Source of the DNA: Calocera cornea HHB12733
Taxonomy: Eukaryota; Basidiomycota; Dacrymycetes; Dacrymycetales; Dacrymycetaceae
Reading direction: 5' to 3'
NCBI GenBank assembly: GCA_001632435.1
Contig: KV424020.1
Span: forward strand, 88,765 to 109,614
DNA length: 20,850 nt
This document shows positions 1 to 10,000 of this stretch, in pieces (position 1 is the first letter of the stretch; every line of letters starts with the position of its first letter). The translations under genes and the position numbers were made by a program. The notes beneath the pieces are model-generated. The model saw nothing but the letters and a program-made list of their open reading frames with translations, was not told the origin of the DNA and did no database searches.

Positions 1-49
1 GGGAGACGGGAGACGGGAGACGGGAGACGGGAGACGGGAGACGGGAGAC
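1..49. repeat. Perfect heptanucleotide tandem repeat, 7 x GGGAGAC
   Basis: Seven uninterrupted copies of GGGAGAC run from the first base of the window, so the array probably continues leftwards. It changes into a related purine-rich sequence (AGGAAGGAGGCAGGAGACTGG) immediately after. The opposite strand is pyrimidine-rich. No coding function is apparent. Confidence 0.97.
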
Positions 50-54
50 AGGAA

Positions 55-303
55 GGAGGCAGGAGACTGGAAGGCATTCAAGGCCATCAGAATACAGTCA
101 GAGTAGACCAGAGATATCTTGGCTCAAAATAGTAAATTATAATGGGCAAGAGCAAGTTAGAATCTTGGCAAAGAGCTTTGAACAATGAGGGAGACAGGAG
201 AACAGAGACAAGAGATGGGAAATGGGAGGCAGGAGGGGGGAGACTGGAGACTGGAGACTGGAGACTGAAAGGCACTTAAGGCCCGGGGGATATAGTCAGA
301 GTA
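55..303. repeat. Approximately 198-bp degenerate tandem duplication containing a second heptamer array
   Basis: Two related blocks lie 198 bp apart. The AAGGCC motif at 80-85 recurs at 278-283, and ATACAGTCAGAGTA at 92-105 recurs as ATATAGTCAGAGTA at 290-303. The GAGGCAGGAG start of the block (about 56-65) recurs near 226. The extra ~28 bp in the second copy is accounted for by a four-copy GGAGACT heptamer array at about 239-266. The first copy has only one GGAGACTGG. Similarity fades after about 305. Confidence 0.75.
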
Positions 304-1060
304 AGAGAAGTTGATATGTTGTGTACCACACTGGCCAGACACAGGGGTAGAGAGAGGCAAATGAAGGATGTATATATGGCAATAGTACTGTGAGGGCACA
401 CAGTCTAGCAAGGCTGCCAACTAAACCCGACTGAGTCGAAGAGACCAAAGACGAGGGATTCGGGGGAGGTCATGGCTGACAGTATCCAATAACCAACCAA
501 TCGTACCCTTTGTAAGTCCAACTAGGAGATATGTGGGACGTCAAAGGTAGTTTGGATGAAGCAAGCAGAGTTTGGAGAGAGTTCAGAAGTTCAGAGTGGG
601 AGGACGGATGTGATGACCAGGCTTTCTCACAAGACTATGGAGATTCCTCAGCGATCAGATCTAAGGAAAAGCTACCAAAGGTACCAAAGGTTATATACGA
701 AAAGAGTGAACATAGCCTCAGCTTCTCCCGAACACTCCAAAGTGAGACCCAACACTGCCTGAAGCACTGCCGACCACAGCATTACTCATCCAAACACAGC
801 CAAGTACTGCCCCGCATAGCCAAAGGGTCACAGCCTTGCTTACCCTTACCTAATCCTGTGCCGAGGTATCCAAAGTCAGTATTTGGTAGACCAAAGATGT
901 CATATGAGAGCCGAAGAAGTCGAAAGTAGCTGAATACCTGTGAATCTGCCAATAATAGCCAAAGTCGGGGCAAAGTTGGTGTCCCCTGACAAGTACAGAG
1001 CCTGAGTACTGCACAGAGTAATTCACCTCTTAGATTGAGGTCTCTTCTCCTCTTTGGTAG
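304..1060. other. Gene-free stretch with recurrent CCAAAG motif
   Basis: No reading frame here looks like a conserved protein; the longest open stretch (531-929, +) is low-complexity. The hexamer CCAAAG occurs on the + strand at 445, 675, 684, 737, 820, 870, 891 and 959, often preceded by GA, TA or AG. This suggests a strongly decayed repeat. I see no promoter or RNA gene. Confidence 0.5.
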
Positions 1061-1067
1061 CCTGACT

Positions 1068-1378
1068 GTGCAAGATGGCCAGCCCACATGGCAAGATGGG
1101 CACAGCAAACCCTTTGGGACAGCACTCCAGGTACAGCAAGACAGGCACCACAACATAGACACTGCAACATGGGCATCACAGCACAGGCACTACATCACAC
1201 AGCACAACCTGGGGCAATACAGGCACTACAGCATGGGCATTACAACATAGTAGGCACCACACTGTGCACCACACAACAGGTACTACACTGCACAGACGGG
1301 CACCACAAGACGGGCACCGCAAGACGGGCACTGCAAGACGGGCACTGCAAGACAGGCACCGCAAGACGGGCACCGCAA
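1068..1378. repeat. 14-bp minisatellite, clean core with degenerate upstream flank
   Basis: Positions 1295-1378 hold six tandem copies of a 14-mer with consensus GACGGGCACCGCAA; variants carry CAC/CAA or CTG in the middle and one GACAGG. Upstream, from about 1068 to 1294, the sequence is a looser series of GGCACTACA/GGCATTACA/GGCACCACA units of similar period (for example near 1140-1160, 1185-1200 and 1220-1260). It reads as an old, decayed part of the same array. Translations across it (repeated KTGTARR-like strings) are repeat artefacts, not genes. Confidence 0.9.
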
Positions 1379-1529
1379 GAGAGAGGGTCTGGGTGGGACC
1401 AAAAACGATGAGCGAAGCGAGCCGGGTTACCCTAGTGACATCATTATCCCACAACGACAATGTCAATGAACTACCACGCGGTTCCGGTCCCGCAATACTA
1501 GGCCATTTCGCAGCCGCGCCGCGCCGCCC

Positions 1530-3159
1530 TCAAAGCACGACCCTCTCCCAGAACGCCCTCCCGTCCTTGACGACCCTCCACGACTCGCCCTCGCACTCGC
1601 CCTCTACATCCTCCTGCCCACCACGGAGGAGCCGCACACAGTCGTTGAGCCTCCTGAGCCGCCTGCACCCCCTGCCGAGCACCTCCGCCTGGCACACGAG
1701 CTCGTACGGCACCACGCTGCTGGCCGGGGAGCGGATTGTGTGCAGGCGGGGGAGGGGGGCCAGGGCGTCGCAGAGCGCTGTCTACGGATGCGCGGTATGA
1801 TGTCAGTGCTGCCGCGGAAGGGGCGAGGCAGGGGAGGCGGGCAGGCGGGGGAGGGGGACTAACCAGCGCTGCGCCCGTAGGGAGGTTCCAGGCAAAGACG
1901 ACCTCCTCAATGCGCGGACAAGCGCGCACAACGGGCGCGAGCGAGCGCGTCTCAGAGAGGCTGTGGCTGAGGTCGATCCACGTGAGCGTTCTGAGCGTGC
2001 TGACCTCCCTCAGCTGTGCGCAGAAGACGCCCAGCGCCTCTTCTTGCCCGTATTTCCGGCCTAGAGCCTGCGCGCACACGCCCAGCGAGTGGAGGGGCCG
2101 CCGGGCGCCGCTGGGGAGCGGCTGGAGCAGGGTGATGTACAGCTCTGGGAAGCCGTAGTACCGCAGGTCGACGTCCCTCGCCCTCGGCAGTGCATCCGAG
2201 GGCAGGTCGAACTTGAGCCCGCTCGCGGTGTGGAAGTGGAACACCTCAAGTGTTGGGTGCTGCGCCAGGAAGCGGCCCACATGCCGCGATCCGTGGACGT
2301 TGAGGATCTTGCAGGAATGAAGGCATGGGAAGTGGAGCGACCAGAAGGACGTGGACGCCGTGTCCTCGGAGGAGATGTTGAGCTTTATTGAGCGGAGGTT
2401 GGGAGCGTTCGCGCGGAGCGTGCGGGTGAGCGCGTGGAAGAGCTCTGCGCCTGCGGGGGATCAGCTCGCATGGAAGGGTGGGATGTGGGCGAGGCGCACC
2501 TTGCCCGAGCGCGGAGTACCAGTCCAGCGCCTGCACATCCCGCACCTCGTCGAGCGCCTGTGGACCGTCCAGCTCCCACATTCCCAAAGCGAGAAACGCA
2601 CGCGCACCTCGATCGCCCCGCGCGCATTCGCCCGGAGCCGGTACATGAAGCCCAGGTACTGCTGCAGCGCTACGCTTCTGAGCGCATTGCTAGCCCGCCT
2701 CACCGCTCGCAGGAAGCCCTTCCACATCCCTACGTCCCGGACGTGCAGGACGAGTTCCTCCAGCCCGGTGAGACGCGCCCCGCACGCCTCCCAGGCCGCG
2801 TAGTCGACCTCCACGGGCTCGCCTGAGCTGCTCTTGCACGCGCAGCAGAGTCTGTACCCCGGCCCCCGCGTGGTCCACGTATCCGTTACTATTAGCCGTC
2901 TGACGGTGAGTGCGGTGCGTGGGGAGGCGAGGAGGCGGGCGACGACACAGCGGTTCTGGGAGGGGACGGCGATGGAGTGCCAGGGGAGGGTGAGCGGGGC
3001 TATGAGTGCGTGGAGGGCGCGGGAGGTGCGGGCGAGGGCGAGGAGGTCGGCTGGGTGGGGGATGAATGAGAGGAGGCACTCGAGCAGCTCGATGGGGAGG
3101 TCGGGCAGGCGCGCCAGTGGCTCGTGCGCGCCGTGTTGTGGAGGGTGGACGGCGGCCAT
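1530..3159 (-). CDS. F-box / leucine-rich-repeat-like protein (4 exons, about 482 aa)
   Basis: Probable substrate-recognition subunit of an SCF ubiquitin ligase. Exons on the minus strand are 3159..2608, 2557..2500, 2450..1864 and 1781..1530. The introns are 50, 49 and 82 nt, all GT..AG, in phases 0, 1 and 0, and joining them gives one continuous frame. An F-box lies at about residues 18-62 (LPDLPIELLECLLSFI, then ADLLALARTSRALHALI and an LPW segment). It is followed by leucine-rich, LRR-like text such as LTGLEELVLHV, PNLRSIKLNIS, HPTLEVFHFHT, STLRTLTWIDLS and CPRIEEVVFAW. The start at 3159 has a strong context (CAGCCATGGCC); an in-frame ATG at 3252 is possible but its extension is low-complexity. 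Single frames break repeatedly without the introns. F-box identity is good. The target is unknown, and LRR-type F-box proteins are a large fast-changing family in agaricomycetes. Confidence 0.75.
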
Positions 3160-3667
3160 GGCTGACGGACAGCACGGTGGTGCGGGGAGAGCATCGGCCT
3201 CCGAGGACGGGCGTGGTCGAGGACAGCGTAGACCGGCCTGGGAAGCGGGCACGCTACATTCCTTACTCTGACGCAGGCATGCAGGGCGCAGGGCGCGTCA
3301 GTGTGATCGCCCGACAACTGCGATCGGGCACGTGCACGGCTTCCTTCCCTCATCCGCTCCCGCACATGAGCGCTTCGGCCCTCCTCTTCCTTTCACCCTC
3401 CCGGCCTGCCATACCCATGGTCGTCAACTGCCAATCTCGCGCTGCCAAGACTCTTGCGCGGCAGATATGGCGGTCAACCTCGCACGCTCGGCTGGGCCTG
3501 ATGCTACTTATATTACACTTTCTATGCGGCCAGTCGGACTCGTTGGACTATATAATACAGACTACATGCGGCACGGTGCCTGCCCGCGCACCGCCCCGAG
3601 CTCCGATGGATGAATGGACGACCGAGTGAATGGATGGATGGATGATACATGCCTCTCGCCCACAGCG
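3160..3667. other. Intergenic region: F-box gene promoter and APH gene 3' flank
   Basis: No gene is supported here. A TATATAA string lies at 3549-3555, about 390 bp upstream of the F-box start; it reads TTATATA on the minus strand. A short tetranucleotide array (ATGG repeated three times plus a partial copy) is at 3630-3644, just downstream of the APH stop codon. Several overlapping open frames here are GC-rich noise. Confidence 0.5.
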
Positions 3668-5278
3668 CTACATCGTCTGACTGCGCTTCTTCAACCCCCG
3701 GCCCCCACCCCACCCGAGCGTCCAGCTCCGCGCCAGCCTGCTCGCCTGCCGCGCCTGCCCCGCACCCCGGCGGAACCGCTCCAGCCACCGCTCCCGCTCC
3801 TCGAACGCGCTCCACGGCTTGAGCACCACCTCCACGAGCGCGCGCTGCAGATCCCACTCCGGCCCGGCAGCCGCGATGACCTGCCGCTTCGGGTCCAGTC
3901 GCTCCAGCTCGGCACGGTAGATCCGCTCATACGGCGCCCACGCCGCGTCGTTCGCCAGAAAGTCCGGCGTCTTCGTCACCATCCACAGGGGCATCACCGC
4001 CGCGCCCTCCCAGTCCACAATGGAGACGATCGTCCCCGCGTCGAGCCCCGTCGTCCGCACGAGGATGTTGCTAGATCAGGCGCGATCAGCCACGTCCTGG
4101 GGAACCGGACCGCGCCAAGCGAGCGTCCGTACCTCGGGCTCAGATCGGGGTGCCACAGGCAGAACGCCTTGGACACCGGATCGCTCGTGCACACCTGCCG
4201 CAGCGCGTGGATCACACCCAGCATCGCCTCGTTCGCCCGCTTCACAGCGGCCATCGCCTCCTCCTCCGGGTCCGGCGCGCCCGCGCCCTCATAGTACGCC
4301 GTGACGACCCCCAGGTGCTCCTCGATGAAGCGGAGCTCTGTGCGCTCGAGCGCCTCGGCCCACTCGTGCACGCTCGGGAACGACCGCCGGATACTCCGGT
4401 ACGTGCTCGTCATCATCCGCGCCATGCGGTCTCCGCGCGGCAGCGACATGCTCGCCACGCCGAAGACCCCGTCCTTGCCCTGCCGGATCGAGCCCATGTG
4501 CGTGAACCGCATGCGCGAGAGCTGCGACACCACCCGCGCGTACTGCCGCGCGAGCTCCTCCTTCGCGGGCGGGGAGAGCGTGCTGAGCACCTCTGAGAGC
4601 GGCTCTGCGTTCGTCTGCGCGCGTCAGATCGGGAAGGTGGAATATGACGGAAGGCTCACGATGTGCTGCATGATGATGAATGTGGTCCCGAGGAGGGACA
4701 TGTTCGTGGAATAGGCGTAAACTTGGGGGATAGGGACGGACATCTTGTCTCGGACATACATCATCGTTGCGACCTATGTAGCGCGCGTCAGCCTCACCGG
4801 CCCTACACGTGGACGGCAGTAAGTTTACCTCCGAGCGGATGTCCAGCAGGCTCTGCACTTTTGCTGGCCGGGACATGCGGCAGAGCACGCTCTCGGGGAG
4901 GGCGGACGAGCGTTTGCTCCCGATGTGGAAGATGTAGTTCTGCGGTCACAGGTCGACAGATTGACATTTCCCCCCGGGGGGATGTACGCAACCCACCTGG
5001 TTGTGCGTGCCTTCGATCGTCGCGCCGTACCGCACGCTCGCGACACCGAAGAGCTGCGAGATGATCCGGCCCAGCGCATCCTTCGTCGTGTCCTCTGTCA
5101 GCGGGCCGAAGAAGAGCGGCGTGCTCGGGTGCCAGGTGTCGAGGCTGAGCGGCTCGCCGCGGTAGCGGATGTCGAGGACTGCTTTTGGGGTGCGGGCGGG
5201 CGTGCGCGCGGCCAGCCGGGGCGGCTGCGGCTGCTTGTCGAGAGAGAACGAGACCGGCGTTGTGGGCCTCTTGTGCAT
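3668..5278 (-). CDS. Aminoglycoside phosphotransferase (APH)-family kinase-like protein (5 exons, about 463 aa)
   Basis: Protein-kinase-like fold enzyme of the fungal APH family, which transfers phosphate from ATP to small molecules; the substrate cannot be read from sequence. Exons on the minus strand are 5278..4997, 4939..4829, 4773..4660, 4614..4133 and 4070..3668. Introns are 57, 55, 45 and 62 nt (phases 0, 0, 0, 2), and splicing restores one frame. Visible motifs are an N-lobe GTHNQNYIFHIG nucleotide-loop-like segment, then CRMSRP in place of the usual basic ATP-contact strand. Next comes the family hallmark RSEVATMMYVRDKMSVPIPQ, followed by a hinge-like FIIMQHI. The catalytic loop HPDLSPSNILV (HxDxxxxN) spans the last intron. 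The metal-binding segment is IVDWEG. The start at 5278 is the Met just before a plausible N-terminus; an upstream extension in the same frame is open but not protein-like. The C-terminal RRGAGQARQASRLARSW tail is basic. It lies about 500 bp upstream of the F-box gene, on the same strand. Antibiotic resistance should not be assumed. Confidence 0.8.
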
Positions 5279-7074
5279 AGTGGAGATGGGCTGGATCGCG
5301 TGATAGAGCTGGTAGCTAGGCAGGGAGTCAAGGCAGGTCAGGTCGCAGTGATAAGTCTTGGCCGGGACAGAGCCAGGTGCGCCAGCGTGTGTTAGCAAAG
5401 CAGGGCCATGGCGGTGGTCATCACGTATGTGCCGGTGCGGGTGGGGACAGTCAGCATTAATGCTTTGCCCACCAGCTCTGTTTGCGCGCAAATTCAGGCC
5501 CGTGGCGGTGGGTGGGTGACGACGCTCTTATGGCAAGGGGCAGGAGTCAAAATGCACAGCACACGCCCCGCACCCTCCCGCGCCCCTTTCCCCCCCAATT
5601 TGCGCTCGGTGGCGCACACCTTTTCCGATGCCGTCGCCGCGGGGTTAATGAACCTTCTTTCAGGAAGCCGGCTTCCGGCGGACGCCGCATCACCCGGGCG
5701 AGCATGCCGCCCTTTGTTGAATGCCACGCCATGGGAATAGCACTCCGCGTGGGACCCTGACCGTCGCGTTTCTACAATCACCGAAGCTCGCGTTGAGATG
5801 TCCTATATAAGAGTCTTCTCCGCTGCCAGCGATCGCGCTGCTCCTCTGGGCAGGACACGCTCTCTGCCCAGTCGCTTCCTCCCCAGAGGTATCGATGCTC
5901 CTCCTTCGCTATCCGGCCAATCGGCAGCGCCGCCCTTATGGCGGTACACTGCCTTCCGTTTCCCGGATGCTCCCGAACAGGCGTTCCCAGCGGTCGGCCT
6001 GCCTCATTCGGCACCTTGCCTCATGTAAGATCTGTATTCGCTGGTCCAGGCCATCTGCCTACCTGGTATGAATCTTCCACCTCAATTCAGGTTCAGAATC
6101 AATACCTGTATACCGGGCTGTTCGGCAGCAGCAGCGATCTTGCCTTTCAGGTGCTGGAATTCTGCCTCTGATTCAGCTTATCTCTGCGGTCGAACTAGGG
6201 CGACTTTAATCTCGGGAATTGCCGTCGGCCATTCCCCAACGGTTGGCAAATATGTAGATACCTGCCTGACATAAATTCGCACATGGGGCTCGTGGAGGGC
6301 CCTTGTGACGAGGACAATCAGTCTGTGCAGACATGGTCAAGCGCAGGTTGCCGATTTGGGCGCCGGCCTACCTGCGGGACAATCGCCCTCTGCAGACAAC
6401 TTGGTACAGCTCCAATGGCACCACTATCCGCCTTCCTTACACAAACGTATCCCCTACACCCGTTCCGTCGGGCATAGCTTCCAGAGCCCGCGCAGCCGTT
6501 CGAACTCTCCCAGCCCGCTGGGCCCGCTGGGCCCACTGGGCCCACGTTCGACCATCCGCCCGCCTGCCGCTCCTCCTTTCCCGCAGCGAGAAGTATCGCT
6601 CCGCCCACGCCTTTCCCCAACCCGCCAGACCCCGCCTTCTGCCTGCCTACCTCGTCCCGCACGTGCGTCGGAGAGTGGGCTCGCAGCGTTGGCTGCGGAC
6701 GATCGAGACACGTCATGTTCTCGTTGCGCTTCGGCCATCCTGGCTTGAGGTAATCACCTGTAGAGCGGTGGCTAGAAGATGATCTGTGAAGGCCGATAAG
6801 GCATGCCGGGTCAGGGAGTGTGAAGAGTGATCGTCCAGGAGAGTGGGGAGATGCCAGCGATGAGGGCAGGCCGCGTACAGGTCGCAGAAAACGGAGCGCG
6901 GCAGCGGAAGCAGGTGCACGTTCCTGGTCCCTGATGACGCGTCGAGGCTCACATTCCAGTCAGCACAGTTCATGCAGACTCGCGCTTGCCAAACTTGTCA
7001 AATTGAACACGACGTCAATTGGATAGGTCGGCTTCGACTATGGTACGAGTGCCGGACTGATACAAGGAAAGTAC
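5279..7074. other. 1.8-kb gene-free interval with a TATA box and LTR-like sequence
   Basis: No convincing coding gene is present; the overlapping open frames lack any recognisable motif. From 5715 (TGTTGAATGCCACGCC) to about 6271 the sequence resembles an LTR in layout. It begins with TGT, carries CCTATATAAGAG with TATATAAG at 5804-5811, and has a CT-rich downstream stretch. I could not find a matching target-site duplication, primer-binding site or second LTR, so this is only a suggestion. A 9-bp unit (GCTGGGCCC and one ACTGGGCCC) is repeated three times at 6517-6543. The promoter of the APH gene must lie just upstream of 5278, and the 3' flank of NLR-A just below 7075. Confidence 0.45.
5804..5811 (+). 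promoter_or_regulatory. TATA box-like element (TATATAAG), possibly of a solo LTR
   Basis: A perfect TATATAAG sits in CCTATATAAGAGTC on the plus strand with no recognised gene downstream. The closest coding features on either side are on the minus strand. An orphan core promoter of this form would fit a decayed LTR or a non-coding transcript. Confidence 0.35.
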
Positions 7075-10000
7075 CTACTCAAAAGGGAGACGGCAGTCTG
7101 TCCATCTATCACCGTGCACGAACTTGCTCAGATCGACAGTAACCATCCTCTCGGTCGGGATGATCATCTTACATTGTCCATTGTAAAGACGGTGCATTTG
7201 CTCGGGAGGGATCCACAAGAGATGATCCCTATCGTCCCCTTTGATCCACCCGCTTGTGAAATCAAAAATTATGCGTGCGGGTGACGTTCCATGCGGCTGG
7301 TAGAGCTGCTGGAGCTGATGCTCATGTTCGGGAGATAACGACAGACCAGCTACAGCTCCATGCTGATCGACCGTCCAATCCAATTCTGGAATCAAGTGTA
7401 AGGGTAAGTGTTTCTTCTAATGAAGGGTGCAGCGACTGGCCTTCCACGTCCGAATCCCCCGTCATATGAACGCCGAATGGCGCGCGCATCTCGGCATCCC
7501 ATATTCGGAGAGTACTGTCCCAAGAGCTCGTTGCAATGGACCTGCCGTCAGGAGAAAAGGCAACAGACGTAATCCAATGATCGTGTCCTGCCAGTGGTTC
7601 GCAGATGGGGTACATATCGACGGCATCCCAGAGGATGATTGTCTTATCCCAAGAACCGGAGGCAACAATCCTGCTGTTGGGCGAGAACGCAATGCAGGTC
7701 ACTGCGGTTGTGTGTCCTTCCAAAGGCTTTCCAATGGACTTCCCGGTAACCATATCCCAGATACGAACCATGCCGTCATTCGAACAGGAGGCAATGCGTC
7801 TGCCATCTGGGGAGACAGCGATCCCAGTGACAACATCTTGGTGACCTTCCAGCAGGCGACTAATGTGTCCTGTATCTGTGTCCCATATTCGAATAGTCTT
7901 GTCGCGGGAGCCTGAGACGACACGTGCCCCATCTGGTGAGAAAACAACAGACACAACACTATCGCTGTGGCCCAGCAGTGGTTCGCCGAGCGCATGCCTG
8001 CTTTCGGTATCCCAGAGCCGTATCGACTTGTCCTTTGAGCCCGAGACGAGTCGCTTTCCATCGGGAGAGAAAGCCAGGCAGTATACTTCGTGCTGATGGC
8101 CGAACAATGGTTCCCCGACCTGATGTCCCTTATCGGCGTCCCATAATCGAATAGTCTTATCATACGAGCCAGAGGCGATCTGCCTGCCATTTGGCGCGTA
8201 TGTCACCGAAGTAACCCGACCTTCATGTCCTTGCATGGGCTCACAAACGGCACAACCAGTCCTGACATCCCAGATCTGTACGGTTTTCGTGGTGGATGCC
8301 GAGACGATCCGGTCGCCGTTTGGCGAGAATGCGACTGACGTGAATGGCTGGTCATAGCTCGGCAGCGGAGCATTGACAGTCTGCGTGGGGGTTGCATCCC
8401 ATATTCGAAGAGTCTTGTCCCAAGACGCTGAGGCAATACGTGTACCGTCCGGTGAAAATGCGATGGTGTTGATAAGATACTCGTGTCCGTCCAGTGGCTC
8501 ACCGATGCGCTTCCGCGTGTCGACGTTCCAAACTCGTATTGTCTTGTCCCAGGAGCCTGTCGCAAGTCTCTTGCCGTCTGGAGAGAAAGCGATGGAACGC
8601 ACCGTGCCTTTATGTTCAGTAATGGGGCTGCCGATTATCCTCTTCGATGCTGTATCCCAGATTCGAATCGTTGCGTCATATGAACCGGAGGCGAAGAGCT
8701 TGCCGTCCGGGGAGAACGCCACCGAGGTAACGACATCGCTATGGCCGGTCAGTGGATCGCCGATTGCTTGTCGCGTATTGAGATCCCACAATCTAATCAT
8801 CTTGTCCCTAGAACCCGAAACGAGAGTACTGCCATCCGGCGAGAATGCCACAGAATAGACATCCGCACGATGTCCCGTCAAGGGCATGCCGATTGATTGC
8901 CCCGTCGCGAGGTCCCAGAACCTGATAGTCCAGTCATCAGAGCTGGAAGCGAACTGCATGCCATCCGGAGAGAACGCAATCGAGCTGACTCCATTGGTAT
9001 GACCGACTAATGGGTCGCCGATAGCTTTCCCGGTATGGACATTCCAGATGATGATAGTATTATCCTTGGAGCCGGAGACAATTCGGTTTCCATCCCGCGA
9101 GAAAGCCACGCAGTAGATGTTGTCCTTGTGACCGATAAGTGGGTCCCCTATGGCGAGCCCAGTGTCCGCGTCCCAGATGCGAACTGTTCGATCGTGAGAG
9201 CCGGACACAATCCGCTTGCCGTCGGGGGAGAAAGCGACCGCAGTAAACGGAGAATAGAATCCGGAGATGATGATCTCCGCAGTCGGCCATCGGGTTGCTC
9301 GGCTGCTGCATACCTGTGCGGTCCTGGCATATCTCGGTTGATATATCTCGAAGATTTCAGACTTGAACGGGGCCGATGTCAAGGTGGAGACATAGATGTG
9401 AGGCGCTGAGTCCACAATCGGCCGCGCAAAGGCTCGAACGAACTTGATGCTATCTGTCGCAAGGTGGAGTAACTCGGAGTTCATTGTCTACATGTACCAT
9501 CAATATCACATTGCAGCTTCGGGAACTGTCGCAACCTACCTGTAATCGATTCTTCGCATACATAAGGCATGGCAACGTAGAGCTTACAGCCCCAGCCGTG
9601 CTTGCAGCATCAAGCCAGAATAAAAATGTCTCCGTAAAGAAGTGGTGAATCAAATCTGGGACCCAATGCGGGAGCCCATCTGGGCACACAGATAAATGAT
9701 AGCCCCATTGGCGACAAGCATATGACAAATGCTCCGGTATGCGGTTGCTCGACGTTTTCAGGGGTTCGTCATCCCGATTCAACTTGTACGATGTCTTCAT
9801 CTCACTCATGTTGAAATGCAATTGCGTCTTCAACATTCGCAAGGACGCCAAAAGCAGGCGCTCATGGTGACCAGCAGCCCCAATGTAGTATAGCTTTCCC
9901 CGTTCCGGGCTGCGTAACAGCTGGGCGAAAGACGAGTGTAGTGGGCGAACGGGTGCTGTTTGCTCTCCAACTCCGCTCATGAGCGACCCCAAGAATGGCA

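Noticed and set aside
531..929. Plus-strand open frame of about 130 codons
   Set aside because: No domain, low-complexity, overlaps the degenerate CCAAAG-rich region, and no splice or promoter signal was recognised.
1264..1800. Long plus-strand open frame across the minisatellite
   Set aside because: The translation is a periodic GHRKTGTARRALQD-type string from the 14-bp repeat and then runs antisense to the F-box gene's last exons.
3066..3629. Plus-strand open frame antisense to the F-box N-terminus
   Set aside because: It shadows a well-supported coding exon in GC-rich sequence; composition is Arg/Ala/Gly-rich with no motif.
7427..9409. Several plus-strand open frames opposite the NLR-A WD40 exon
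   Set aside because: They are periodic antisense shadows of the WD40 repeats.
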